From positions 1 to 59,025 of the forward strand of contig JBEAOO010000288.1 in the NCBI GenBank assembly GCA_041164825.1: a DNA stretch of 59,025 bases. Direction: 5' to 3'. The stretch is from JBEAOO01 sp041164825 (GTDB lineage Bacteria > Pseudomonadota > Gammaproteobacteria > Burkholderiales > Burkholderiaceae_C). Each line of letters opens with the position of its first letter. Position 1 is the stretch's first letter. Shown piece after piece: positions 40,699 to 49,326 of the stretch. The notes under the pieces are model-generated. The model worked only from the letters and a program-made list of their open reading frames with translations, did not search any database and had not been told where the DNA came from. Made by a program: the position numbers and the translations under genes.

Positions 40699-41196
40699 TT
40701 GAATCAGCCCGTCCCCGTGGTCGGCGTGGTGATGGGTTCCAGCAGTGACTGGGAAACCCTGCGCCTGGCCACCCAGATTCTCGCCGAGTTCGGCATCCCG
40801 TTTGAAGCCCGCGTGGTCTCGGCCCACCGCATGCCCGACGACATGTTTGCCTACGCCGAAAGCGCGGCCGATCGTGGCCTGCAAGCCATCATCGCCGGCG
40901 CCGGCGGTGCGGCGCACCTGCCCGGCATGTTGGCCGCCAAGACCACCGTGCCGGTGCTCGGCGTGCCCGTGGCCAGCCGCCACCTGCAAGGGGTCGATTC
41001 GCTGCACTCGATTGTGCAAATGCCCAAGGGCATTCCCGTGGCCACCTTTGCCATCGGTGCGGCGGGTGCGGCCAATGCCGCCTTGTTTGCCGTGGCCATG
41101 CTGGCCAACCGCGACCCGGCGCTGCGCCAGCAGCTCGATGCCTACCGTGCCCAACAAACCGAAGTGGCCCGCGCCATGAGCGCCGACCTCACATGA
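40699..41196 (+). CDS. purE: N5-carboxyaminoimidazole ribonucleotide mutase
   Basis: The 165-residue protein has the class I PurE motifs GVVMGSSSDWETLRLA and SAHRMPDDMF, then IAGAGGAAHLPGM. It moves the carboxyl group of N5-CAIR to give CAIR. No ATG is available: TTG at 40699, six bases after a GGAG ribosome binding site (40689-40692), fits the family start best, with TTG 40687 as an alternative. It overlaps purK by four bases, and the two enzymes act in sequence. Confidence 0.95.
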   Translation: MNQPVPVVGVVMGSSSDWETLRLATQILAEFGIPFEARVVSAHRMPDDMFAYAESAADRGLQAIIAGAGGAAHLPGMLAAKTTVPVLGVPVASRHLQGVDSLHSIVQMPKGIPVATFAIGAAGAANAALFAVAMLANRDPALRQQLDAYRAQQTEVARAMSADLT

Positions 41197-42359
41197 GCAT
41201 GACCTACATCGCCCCAGGCGCTACCTTGGGCGTGATGGGCGGCGGCCAGCTTGGGCGCATGTTTGTGCATGCCGCTCAGCAGATGGGCTACTTCACCGCC
41301 GTGCTCGACGCCGACCCGGCCAGCCCGGCCGGCCTCGTGTCGCACCACCATGTGCAGGCCGACTACCTGGACGCTGCCGGCTTGGCCCAGCTCGCGCAAG
41401 CCAGTGCCGCCGTCACCACCGAGTTTGAGAACGTGCCTGCGGGCGCGCTCACCGCGTTGGCGGCCACGCGCCCGGTCGCGCCCGCGGGCCGGGCGGTGGC
41501 CGTGTGCCAAGACCGCGTCGCCGAGAAAACCCACTTCGCCACCAGCGGCGTGCCCTGCGCGCCGTACGCAGTGATCGAGACGGCCGCCCACGTGGCGGCC
41601 GTGGATGCGGCTTTGTTCCCTGCCATCCTCAAAACCTCGCGCCTGGGCTACGACGGCAAGGGCCAAGCCCGCGTCGCCGCGCCCGAGGCCTTGGCCGCGG
41701 CCTGGGCCGAGCTGGGCCAAGCGCCTTGTGTGTTGGAAAAAATGCTGCCGCTGGCCTACGAGGTCAGCGTGATCGTGGCGCGCGGCGCCGATGGCCAGGT
41801 GGTGCACTTCCCGCTGCAGCAAAACCTGCACCGCGACGGCATCTTGGCCGCCACGCAAGTGCCCGCGCCCAACCTCACGCAGGCGGTGCAAGACCGCACG
41901 GTGAGCTGGGCCGAGCAGATCGCCCGCTCGCTCGACTACGTGGGCGTGTTGTGCGTGGAGTTTTTTGTGCTGACCGACGGCAGCGTGGTCGCCAACGAGA
42001 TGGCGCCGCGCCCGCACAACTCCGGCCACTACAGCGTCGACGCCTGCGATCTGTCGCAGTTTGACCTGCAAGTGCGCACCCTCACCGGCACGCCGCTGGT
42101 GGCGCCGCGCCTGCATTCGCCGGCGGTGATGCTCAACCTGTTGGGCGACCTGTGGTTTGCCGATGGCGCGAGCCAAGAGGTGACGCCGCCTTGGGCGGAA
42201 TTGCTGGCGCTGCCCGGCGTGCACCTGCACCTCTATGGCAAAACCTCGGCGCGCCGCGGCCGCAAGATGGGCCACCTCACGGTGACCGCTGCCACGCTGG
42301 GCGGCGCCCGCGCGGTGGCGCTGCAGGTGGCCGAGCGCTTGGGCTTGTCCGCGTTCTGA
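41193..42359 (+). CDS. purK: N5-carboxyaminoimidazole ribonucleotide synthase
   Basis: The 388-residue ATP-grasp protein has the N-terminal GVMGGGQLGRMFVHAA, the ATP-binding LKTSRLGYDGKGQ and the metal-site segment NEMAPRPHNSGHYSVDAC. It carboxylates AIR using ATP and bicarbonate, and its unstable product feeds PurE. The ATG overlaps the purE stop. The Sua5-like gene follows after 32 bases. Confidence 0.97.
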   Translation: MSMTYIAPGATLGVMGGGQLGRMFVHAAQQMGYFTAVLDADPASPAGLVSHHHVQADYLDAAGLAQLAQASAAVTTEFENVPAGALTALAATRPVAPAGRAVAVCQDRVAEKTHFATSGVPCAPYAVIETAAHVAAVDAALFPAILKTSRLGYDGKGQARVAAPEALAAAWAELGQAPCVLEKMLPLAYEVSVIVARGADGQVVHFPLQQNLHRDGILAATQVPAPNLTQAVQDRTVSWAEQIARSLDYVGVLCVEFFVLTDGSVVANEMAPRPHNSGHYSVDACDLSQFDLQVRTLTGTPLVAPRLHSPAVMLNLLGDLWFADGASQEVTPPWAELLALPGVHLHLYGKTSARRGRKMGHLTVTAATLGGARAVALQVAERLGLSAF

Positions 42360-42391
42360 GCGGGCCGCACGCACGCCATGAACGCACGGCC

Positions 42392-43369
42392 ATGATCCTC
42401 GACGGCACCCAGGCGGCGGCCATTGCCCAGGCGGCGGACGCGTTGGCGGCGGGCCAGTTGTTGGGCCTGCCCACCGAAACCGTGTACGGCCTGGCCGCAC
42501 GTGCCGATGACGACGCCGCCGTTGCGCGCATCTTTGCCGCCAAAGGCCGCCCGAGCGATCACCCGCTGATCGTGCACGTGGCCGATGTCGCCTCGGCCGA
42601 GGCCTTTGCGCACACGCTGCCGCCGCTGGCGCGCCGCCTGATGGCCGCGTTTTGGCCCGGCCCCATGACGGTGATCGTGCCGCGCCGGCCCGGTGTGGCT
42701 GCCGCCGCGGCCGGTGGGCAAACCACCGTGGGCCTGCGTTGCCCCGCACACCCGGTGGCTCACGCGGTGATCCGGGCCGCGGCCGCGCGCGGTGTGCACG
42801 GTGTGGCGGCGCCCAGCGCCAACCGCTTTGGCCGCGTCAGCCCCACCACGGCCGCGCATGTGGCCAGCGAGTTTGGCGACGCGCTGCTGGTGCTCGACGG
42901 CGGCGCCTGCGCGCTCGGCATCGAGTCCACCATCATTGATTGTTCGCGCGGTGCGCCAGTGTTGCTGCGCCCCGGCGTGCTCACTGTGGCGCAGATCGAG
43001 GCTGTGCTGGGTGAGCGCTTGCAGGCGCGCGATGCCGCTGCGCCGCGCGCCTCGGGCACGCTGGAGTCGCACTACGCGCCGCAGGCCAAGGTGCTGCTGC
43101 GCGCGGCCGAGGCGCTGGCTGTCACGGCCGCCACCGAGGCTTCACAGTGCTTTACCGGCGCGGTGTATTCTCGCCAGCCGCTGGCCCTGCCGGCGGCTTG
43201 GATGTGGCGCGCCATGCCCACCGATGCGGTGGCCGTGGCGCATGAATTGTTTGCGGTGCTGCGCGAGTTGGACGACCAGGCGGTCTCGCGCATCGTGGTG
43301 GAAACACCGCCGCCAGATGCTGCTTGGGATGGTGTGCGCGATCGCTTGCTGCGCGCCGCGGCATCTTGA
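42392..43369 (+). CDS. L-threonylcarbamoyladenylate synthase, Sua5 type
   Basis: The 325-residue protein has the YrdC/Sua5 core (about 1-200) with GLPTETVYGLAARA, KGRPSDHPLIVH and APSANRFGRVSPTTA, plus a C-terminal Sua5 domain (about 225-320) that short TsaC proteins lack. It makes threonylcarbamoyl-AMP for the t6A modification of ANN-decoding tRNAs. tsaB, which acts in the next step, lies 2.6 kb downstream. Upstream in-frame codons to 42152 overlap purK and are not part of it. Confidence 0.94.
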   Translation: MILDGTQAAAIAQAADALAAGQLLGLPTETVYGLAARADDDAAVARIFAAKGRPSDHPLIVHVADVASAEAFAHTLPPLARRLMAAFWPGPMTVIVPRRPGVAAAAAGGQTTVGLRCPAHPVAHAVIRAAAARGVHGVAAPSANRFGRVSPTTAAHVASEFGDALLVLDGGACALGIESTIIDCSRGAPVLLRPGVLTVAQIEAVLGERLQARDAAAPRASGTLESHYAPQAKVLLRAAEALAVTAATEASQCFTGAVYSRQPLALPAAWMWRAMPTDAVAVAHELFAVLRELDDQAVSRIVVETPPPDAAWDGVRDRLLRAAAS

Positions 43370-43436
43370 CGGTGGTGACTTTGCCGGCGCCGCTTTGCGG
43401 CATGGTCAGAGACCAGATCTCTTTTTCGGAGTGTTC

Positions 43437-44333
43437 ATGAATTTCAAGGGATTGGGCCTTCGTGCCATCGCCTCGTTGGCCCTGTGCAGCACGCTCGCGT
43501 CTTGCGGTGGTGGCGACATCATTGAGCCGTTTGCCCCCACGCGCATCATTGCCTTCGGCGATGAGGCCAGCGTCATCGGCGTCAGTGGCACGGCCAAGTA
43601 CACCATCAACGGCGCCGATTGCGCCGCCAACCCGATCTGGCTGCAGACCGTGGCCACGTATTACGGCTTGGCCTTGCCGGGTTGCTTGGGCACGGCCACC
43701 AGCACCACCAGCGTGATCCAGGCTGCACCCGGCGCCAAAGTGGCCGACTTGGCCACACAAGCGGCTCGCGTGACCGACTGGAACGCCACCACCCTCGCCA
43801 CCGTGATGATCGGCACCAACGACATCAAGGACATCTTCGCCTCATACCTGGCCGACACCACCAGCAAGTCTGCGCGTTTGGACGATGCCGTGACCCGCGG
43901 CAAGGCCGTGGCCACGCAGGTGACGAACATCGTCAACGCCGGTGGCCGCGTGCTCGTGCTGACGGTGCCGAACCTCGGTATCTCACCTTACGGCCTGGCG
44001 CAGAGCACTGCCGACAAGGCAGTGCTCACCGAGATCAGCGACACCTTCAATTTGGCCATTCGCACCAACATCCCGAGCTCCGGCTACAAGGTGGGTTTGA
44101 TCAAGCCGGACGAGTTGTTTCAGCAGCTCATCAACGTGAACACCACGTTCACGAACTACACCGCAGCTGCCTGCCCCGCGGCAGCCGCGCTGCCCGCGTG
44201 CAGCACCAGCACCACCGATCTGGCCAGCACCTGGGCCACCTACCTCTGGGCCGACAGCACCCAGCCCACGCCGCTGGGCCACTACCGCGTCGGTCTGGCC
44301 GCCGTCACGCTGCTGGCTCGCTTGCCGCTGTGA
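43437..44333 (+). CDS. SGNH/GDSL-hydrolase-like lipoprotein with altered block I
   Basis: The 298-residue protein has a lipoprotein signal (ASLALCSTLASC, Cys at about residue 23). It then follows the SGNH hydrolase order: block I FGDEAS (where GDS is usual), a Gly in APGAKVADL, block III IGTNDI, and a C-terminal PLGH with the catalytic-type His. The family hydrolyses esters. The usual nucleophile Ser is Glu here, with a Ser two residues later. It is possibly an esterase-like protein with a changed mechanism, or inactive. CGGAG precedes the ATG. Confidence 0.78.
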   Translation: MNFKGLGLRAIASLALCSTLASCGGGDIIEPFAPTRIIAFGDEASVIGVSGTAKYTINGADCAANPIWLQTVATYYGLALPGCLGTATSTTSVIQAAPGAKVADLATQAARVTDWNATTLATVMIGTNDIKDIFASYLADTTSKSARLDDAVTRGKAVATQVTNIVNAGGRVLVLTVPNLGISPYGLAQSTADKAVLTEISDTFNLAIRTNIPSSGYKVGLIKPDELFQQLINVNTTFTNYTAAACPAAAALPACSTSTTDLASTWATYLWADSTQPTPLGHYRVGLAAVTLLARLPL

Positions 44334-44351
44334 TGACACCCGCGGCCGGGA

Positions 44352-45857
44352 TCAGCGTGCTGCGGCACTGATCCGGTTGCTGTTGCCGCCGCTGCGCTTG
44401 AGCGGTGCGGCGTCGGCGGCCGGTGCGTTGCGATCGGCCTCCGCCGACGCCCACTGCACCAGCGCCTCCAGCGCGGGCCGCCCGGTCGGCGCCTGCGGGT
44501 GGTTGATCAAGCCCACCACCACCAAGCGTTTGCCGCTGGGTGTGAGCACATAACCGGCCATGCCGGTCACATCGCGCAGGGTGCCGGTCTTCATGTGGGC
44601 CCGGCCGGCGGCGGCTTGCGAGCGGCGCAAGGTGCCGTCCACGCCCGCCACCGGCAGTGACGACATCAGCTCCGACGCCGTTGCGCCTTGCCAGTTTTGG
44701 GTGAGCAACTGGCCCAGCAGCTGCGCGCTGATGCGGTTCTGCCGCGACAAGCCCGAGCCGTTGTCCACCACCGCCGCGCGGCCCGGCTCGCCCAGCCGAT
44801 CGGCCAGCCACTGCTGCAACCACTCGCGCGCAGCCTCGGGCGTGCCTTGGCCGCGCTGCGTGAGCCCCAGCGTCAAAAACAGCTGCTGCGCCATCACGTT
44901 GTTGCTGTATTTGTTGATGTCGCGCACCACCTCGGCCAGCGGGGGCGAGCTGACGGTGAAGCTGGGCGCCAGGCCAGTCGGCGCGTTGCCATCGCGCACC
45001 TTGCCGCTGAGGCTGCCGCCCACCTCTTGCCACACGCCCGCCACGGCGCGCGCGTTGAAACTCGCCGGGTCAGCGTAGGCCAGTGGCCAGGCCTGCTCGC
45101 CACACGCGGCCGGGTAGCGGCCGGCAAAGTGCACCTTCTGCGGGTCGCTCACCTCGGCGCGCAAGGCGCCGCGCCAATCGCCACACGCGCCATCGGCGAG
45201 CGGCACGGTGGCATCAACGGCCACGCCCGCCAGCGGCGGCTCGGCGCTGATGGCCACCACGCCGCGGCCGGGGTCGGGCGTGAAGGTGAGCACCAGCGCC
45301 TTCAGGTTCACCATCAGCGCATCCGGCCCCACGTTGTAGGGCTTGCTCGGCTCACCATCAAACTCGCCCGGCGGCGGCGTGGGCACGCGAAAGGCGCTGC
45401 GGTCGAGCAGGATGTCGCCGTGGATCTCGCGCACGCCCGATTGCCGCACCCGGTGCAGCAGCAGCCACAGCCGCTCCACCACCAGCTTGGGGTCGCCCTG
45501 GCCCTGGATCACCAGATCGCCATCCAGCACGCCATTGGCGCGCAGCGTGCCCTGCAGCCACACGGGCGTGCGCCACTGCCAGGCGGGGCCCAGCGTGTCG
45601 AGCGCGGCGGTGGTGGTCAGCAGCTTCATCAGCGAGGCCGGGTTCATCGGCTGCTCGGCGCGCCAGCTCAGGCGGGTGCGCGCGCCGTCGTCGCCCAGGT
45701 CGAGCACCAGGGCCGACAGCGCCTCGCGCGGAATGTGGGCGCGCTGCAAGGCCGCATCCACCTCCGCTGGCAGCACGCCGGCCGCGTGGGCGAGTGGGGT
45801 GAGGCCCAGCAGGCCCAGGCTCAACAACATCAAACAGGGCAGGGCACGCAAGGTCAT
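44352..45857 (-). CDS. dacB: D-alanyl-D-alanine carboxypeptidase/endopeptidase (PBP4 family)
   Basis: The 501-residue protein has a signal peptide (LPCLMLLSLGLLGLTPLAHA) and the three penicillin-binding motifs: SLMK (about 76-79), SNN in KYSNNVMAQQ, and KTG in HMKTGTL. PBP4-type enzymes cut peptide cross-links and D-Ala ends in the periplasm. The ATG at 45857 directly precedes the signal peptide. Its end is 18 bases from the convergent SGNH gene, and it is divergent from tsaB. Confidence 0.95.
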   Translation of the reverse strand: MTLRALPCLMLLSLGLLGLTPLAHAAGVLPAEVDAALQRAHIPREALSALVLDLGDDGARTRLSWRAEQPMNPASLMKLLTTTAALDTLGPAWQWRTPVWLQGTLRANGVLDGDLVIQGQGDPKLVVERLWLLLHRVRQSGVREIHGDILLDRSAFRVPTPPPGEFDGEPSKPYNVGPDALMVNLKALVLTFTPDPGRGVVAISAEPPLAGVAVDATVPLADGACGDWRGALRAEVSDPQKVHFAGRYPAACGEQAWPLAYADPASFNARAVAGVWQEVGGSLSGKVRDGNAPTGLAPSFTVSSPPLAEVVRDINKYSNNVMAQQLFLTLGLTQRGQGTPEAAREWLQQWLADRLGEPGRAAVVDNGSGLSRQNRISAQLLGQLLTQNWQGATASELMSSLPVAGVDGTLRRSQAAAGRAHMKTGTLRDVTGMAGYVLTPSGKRLVVVGLINHPQAPTGRPALEALVQWASAEADRNAPAADAAPLKRSGGNSNRISAAAR

Positions 45858-45931
45858 CCGAGCATGATCGCATGGCCCCGTTTCACGCTTGCCGTGGCGC
45901 CCCACAGCCGCGGGGGCGCGGGCAGGTCACC

Positions 45932-45937
45932 TAAACT
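45932..45937 (+). promoter_or_regulatory. -10 box of tsaB
   Basis: TAAACT ends seven bases before the tsaB ATG at 45945, so the mRNA would start at or next to the start codon. The same TAAACT box serves the tRNA-fMet gene at 11622. No clear -35 box is visible. Confidence 0.4.
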
Positions 45938-45944
45938 CAGGCCC

Positions 45945-46709
45945 ATGACCCTTGCCCCAGGCCCCTGCTCGCCCGCTCTGCTGGCCTTTGACACTGCCAC
46001 CGACTGGATGAGCCTGGCCTTGAGCGCGCGCGGCCGGGTGTGGACCCACGAGGCCGAGGGCGGCGCCAAAGCCTCCGTGGCCTTGATCCCCGCCGTGCTG
46101 GCCTTGCTGGCCGAGGCCCATGTCACCCTGGCCGAGCTCGATGCCATCGCCTTTGGCCGCGGCCCGGGCGCCTTCACCGGCCTGCGCACCGCCTGCTCGG
46201 TGGCGCAAGGCTTGGCCCTGGGGGCCGACAAGCCCGTGCTGCCCATCGACACCTTGTTGACCGTGGCCGAGCACGCCCGCGCCGGCGCGCCCGAGGCGCA
46301 CATTTGGGTGCTGATGGACGCACGCATGAATGAGATTTACGCCGCCCACCACCGCTTTGCCGATGGCCGCTGGCAGACCTTGGCCGCGCCCATGCTCACC
46401 AACGCTGCGGCGCTGAACGCGCTGTGGGCCGAGCCGGGTGCCGCGCCGCAGTGGGTGGCCGGCAGCGCCATCGCCGCTTTTGGCGAGGCGCTGCACCTGG
46501 GCGCCGCCCAGCGCAGCCCTCAGGCCGCCCCGCGCGCCGCCGCCATGCTGCCCTTGGCCGAAGCCGCGTGGGCTGCCGGCGCCGCCGTGGACGCCGCCCT
46601 GGCCCTGCCGCTCTACGTGCGCGACAAGGTGGCGCAAACCACGGCTGAGCGCGAGGCCGTGCGCGCTGTGGCGGCGGCAGCGGCCGTCCCGATCGGTGCC
46701 GCGCCATGA
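45945..46709 (+). CDS. tsaB: tRNA threonylcarbamoyladenosine protein TsaB
   Basis: The 254-residue protein has the ASKHA-type N-terminus LLAFDTATDWMSLAL and the TsaB signature FGRGPGAFTGLRTACSVAQGLAL (about 65-88), followed by VLMDARMNEIYAA. TsaB forms the complex with TsaD and TsaE that transfers the threonylcarbamoyl group to tRNA. It overlaps rimI by four bases. The long open frame upstream belongs to the antisense of dacB. Confidence 0.95.
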   Translation: MTLAPGPCSPALLAFDTATDWMSLALSARGRVWTHEAEGGAKASVALIPAVLALLAEAHVTLAELDAIAFGRGPGAFTGLRTACSVAQGLALGADKPVLPIDTLLTVAEHARAGAPEAHIWVLMDARMNEIYAAHHRFADGRWQTLAAPMLTNAAALNALWAEPGAAPQWVAGSAIAAFGEALHLGAAQRSPQAAPRAAAMLPLAEAAWAAGAAVDAALALPLYVRDKVAQTTAEREAVRAVAAAAAVPIGAAP

Positions 46710-47206
46710 GCACCTGCCTGCAGCGCAGCTTGGTGCCCATCACCGCCACCACGCTCGACGCGGTGGTCGACATCGAGCAGCGCGCCTACCCCTTCCCGTG
46801 GACCCGCGGCAACTTCATCGACTCGCTGGCCGCCGGCTACGAAGCACAGATGCTGCGCGGCAAGAGCGGCGAGGTGCTGGGCTATTTTTTGGCGATGGAG
46901 GGCGTGGACGAAATGCACCTGCTCAACATCGCCGTCGACCCGCGCGTCCAAGGCCAGGGCCATGCGCGCTGGATGCTCGATCAACTGGTGAGTCTGTGCC
47001 GGCGCCGCCACGCGCCGCAGCTGTGGCTCGAAGTGCGGCCCAGCAACGGCAGCGCCAAGGCGCTTTACGAGCGTTATGGTTTCGAAGAAGTGGGCCGCCG
47101 CAAAGGCTATTACCCCGCCGGCCCCGGCCAACGTGAGGACGCGATCGTGATGGTGTTCAACCTGCCGCCCGATGCCGCAGCCCCCGCCCGCGAGGTGCAG
47201 CCATGA
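46706..47206 (+). CDS. rimI: Ribosomal protein S18-alanine N-acetyltransferase
   Basis: The 166-residue GNAT protein has the acetyl-CoA loop VDPRVQGQGHARWML and the RimI-type ending FEEVGRRKGYYP, then EDAIVMVFNL. It acetylates the N-terminus of S18 and is often encoded after tsaB. The ATG overlaps the tsaB stop and its own stop overlaps the next gene, so the three genes form one operon. Confidence 0.93.
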   Translation: MSTCLQRSLVPITATTLDAVVDIEQRAYPFPWTRGNFIDSLAAGYEAQMLRGKSGEVLGYFLAMEGVDEMHLLNIAVDPRVQGQGHARWMLDQLVSLCRRRHAPQLWLEVRPSNGSAKALYERYGFEEVGRRKGYYPAGPGQREDAIVMVFNLPPDAAAPAREVQP

Positions 47207-48183
47207 CGTGGAGCGAGCGCCAACGCGCCATGCTGGCCGAGATGGGCATCCCGCTGTGGTTCCCCGAGTCCACGGTGGGCGAGGCCTTGGCCTCGCCCAC
47301 CGAGCGCGGGGCCCCAGCCGCGAGCGGCGCCACGCGCGCCCCGGCTGACGGTGCCACGGCTCGGCCCCCGGCTGCACCGCCTGCCGCACACCGCGACACC
47401 CCGCCAGCAGCAGCCGTGGCGCCAGCCACACCAGCACGCGCCGAACGACCCAGTGCACCGCCGCCAGCGGCGTCAGCCGGTGCCGCGCCCGTTTCAGTGC
47501 GCGTCGCGCCCGCCGTGCACGTGGCCCCTGTCCACGTGCACCGCCCACCCGCCGCCCCCTCCGAGGTCGACGCGCTCGACTGGCCTGCCCTGCGCGCAGC
47601 GGTGGCTGCGTGCACCGCCTGCGGCCTCAGCGGCACGCGCCAACAGACCGTGTTTGGCCTCGGCCACGCCCAAGCGCACTGGATGATCGTGGGCGAAGCG
47701 CCGGGCGCCGAAGAGGACCAGCGCGGCGAGCCCTTCGTGGGCAAGTCGGGCGAGCTGCTCGACAACATGTTGCGCGCCATCGGCCTCTCGCGCGACGACG
47801 GCCCGCCCGACCAACAGGTCTACATCGCCAACACCCTGAAGTGCCGCCCGCCGGGCAACCGCAACCCGGCCGCAGACGAGTTGCAACAGTGCGAGCCCTT
47901 CCTCAACCGCCAGATCGCGCTGGTGCAGCCGCGCATCATCCTGGCCATGGGCCGCTTCGCGGTGCAAAGCCTGCTGCGCAGCGACGAGCCCATCGGCAAG
48001 CTGCGCGGCCGCGTGCACACCTACCAAGGCGTGCCGCTGATCGTCACCTACCACCCCGCCTACCTGCTGCGCCAGCCGCTCGACAAGGCCAAGGCCTGGG
48101 ACGATTTGTGTTTGGCTGCGCTGACGTTGGCGGAGCGCTCCAGCCCGCTCAGTACCTCTCCCACACCACCCCATCGTCCGTGA
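47203..48183 (+). CDS. Type 4 uracil-DNA glycosylase with long Pro/Ala linker
   Basis: The 326-residue protein has a C-terminal type 4 uracil-DNA glycosylase domain (about 125-315): MIVGEAPGAEEDQRGEPFVGKSG, KCRPPGNRNP and TYHPAYLLR. Four cysteines are placed as for an iron-sulfur cluster (CTAC, KCR, QCEP with 15 residues between the last two). The N-terminal part has a short conserved start (residues 1-25) and then about 90 residues of Pro/Ala-rich sequence. It removes uracil from DNA. Its 3' end overlaps the convergent cyclo-ligase gene by 35 bases. Confidence 0.93.
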   Translation: MTWSERQRAMLAEMGIPLWFPESTVGEALASPTERGAPAASGATRAPADGATARPPAAPPAAHRDTPPAAAVAPATPARAERPSAPPPAASAGAAPVSVRVAPAVHVAPVHVHRPPAAPSEVDALDWPALRAAVAACTACGLSGTRQQTVFGLGHAQAHWMIVGEAPGAEEDQRGEPFVGKSGELLDNMLRAIGLSRDDGPPDQQVYIANTLKCRPPGNRNPAADELQQCEPFLNRQIALVQPRIILAMGRFAVQSLLRSDEPIGKLRGRVHTYQGVPLIVTYHPAYLLRQPLDKAKAWDDLCLAALTLAERSSPLSTSPTPPHRP

Positions 48184-48721
48184 TCAGCGCATCCAGCGGC
48201 AGGTCGTTGGGCTCGCCGCGCAGCATGGGCACAAAACCGTTGGAGTAACACAGGCCCACGGTGATCGGCCGGGGCTGCAGGGCCGCCACCGTGCGGTCGT
48301 AAAAGCCGCCGCCGTAGCCCAGGCGCACGCCGCCCGGGCCGTAGCCCACGCACGGCAAGATCAGCATCTCGGGCTCAAACACCTCGGTGCCCTTGGGCTT
48401 GGGGATGTCGTAGGCATCGAGCTCGGTCGGGCAGCCGGGGTACCAGACATGGAAGTTCAGCGAGCCTGCCACCTTGTCGACCACCGGCAGGCCGATGCGG
48501 CGTGATTCGTCGGCCTCGGCCCAGCGGTAGAGCGCCGGCAGCGGGTCGAACTCGCCCTTGATGGGCCAGTAGCCGCCAATGGTTTTCTCGCGCCGGCTGG
48601 CCAGCCACACCCGCAGGGCCGCCTGCAGGTTGACGGCGCGCTCCAAGCGGTCGGGCAAAGCCTGGCGGGCGGCAGTGAGCTTGGGGCGAAGGGCATCTCG
48701 GTCTATGGGGAGCATGAACAT
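48149..48721 (-). CDS. 5-formyltetrahydrofolate cyclo-ligase, copy 1
   Basis: The 190-residue protein has the family's YWPIKGEFDPLPA substrate region (about 51-63) and the ATP-site motif GYGGGFYDR (about 139-147), with CVGYGPGGVRLGYGG before it. It returns 5-formyl-tetrahydrofolate to the folate pool as 5,10-methenyl-tetrahydrofolate. ATG 48715 is an alternative start. A second, clearly diverged copy lies at 50711-51325. Confidence 0.9.
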   Translation of the reverse strand: MFMLPIDRDALRPKLTAARQALPDRLERAVNLQAALRVWLASRREKTIGGYWPIKGEFDPLPALYRWAEADESRRIGLPVVDKVAGSLNFHVWYPGCPTELDAYDIPKPKGTEVFEPEMLILPCVGYGPGGVRLGYGGGFYDRTVAALQPRPITVGLCYSNGFVPMLRGEPNDLPLDALITDDGVVWERY

Positions 48722-48813
48722 CCAGACGGCGTGAGAGAGTGATCCTCATTGTGCAAGACTCAGCGGCCTGTTGCCGCCCGAGTTGCTGCACCCCGATCAC
48801 CCACGCAAACGCC

Positions 48814-49326
48814 ATGCCCAGCCGAGCCCTTGCCCCGCCGCCCCACACCGCCCGCCACGAGCTTGCCGACTTCTGCGCCGAGTTGCTGAGCCCGCTCGGC
48901 CCGGTGCGGGTGCGGCGCATGTTCGGCGGCCATGGGTTTTATGTGGACGGTCTGTTCATCGCCCTCATTTTTGAGCAGCAGTTTTTTCTCAAAACCGACG
49001 CCAGCATCCAAGCGCAGTTTGAGGCAGCGGGTGGCCGGCCGTTTCGCTACGAAGGCCACGGCCGCGTGGTGCAAATGAGCTACTGGACACCGCCCGAGGA
49101 GGCCCTGGAATCGCCTGCCGCCATGCTGCCCTGGGCGCGGCTGGCCATGGCCGCCGCGCTGAAGGCGCTCAATGCGGCGGCCGCCAAGAAAAAGCGGGCG
49201 CCCGCTGCAAAGGTGGCCCGCGCCGCCCCGGCTGCGGCCGTCAAGCCGGCGAGCCCTGCGGGCACGGCGCCGAAGTCGGCCGCCAAACCTGCCAGCAAGC
49301 GCGCGCCCAAGCGATCACCCGGCTGA
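48814..49326 (+). CDS. TfoX N-terminal domain protein with basic tail
   Basis: The 170-residue protein has a TfoX-N-type domain (about 15-110): FCAELLSPLGPVRVRRMFGGHGFYVDGLFIALIF, read across residues 18-51, and YWTPPEEAL. A C-terminal tail of about 60 residues follows, made of Ala, Lys, Pro and Arg (KKKRAPAAK), like histone H1-type bacterial tails. TfoX/Sxy proteins control competence in other bacteria; this stand-alone domain's role is unknown. The last 86 bases overlap the DUF2917 gene on the opposite strand. Confidence 0.8.
   Translation: MPSRALAPPPHTARHELADFCAELLSPLGPVRVRRMFGGHGFYVDGLFIALIFEQQFFLKTDASIQAQFEAAGGRPFRYEGHGRVVQMSYWTPPEEALESPAAMLPWARLAMAAALKALNAAAAKKKRAPAAKVARAAPAAAVKPASPAGTAPKSAAKPASKRAPKRSPG

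Noticed and set aside
48722..48813. 6S RNA upstream of a 5-formyltetrahydrofolate cyclo-ligase gene
   Set aside because: 6S RNA often lies near this gene in proteobacteria. The spacer is only 92 bases and shows no long bulged helix; the spacer of copy 2 (51326-51376) is shorter still.
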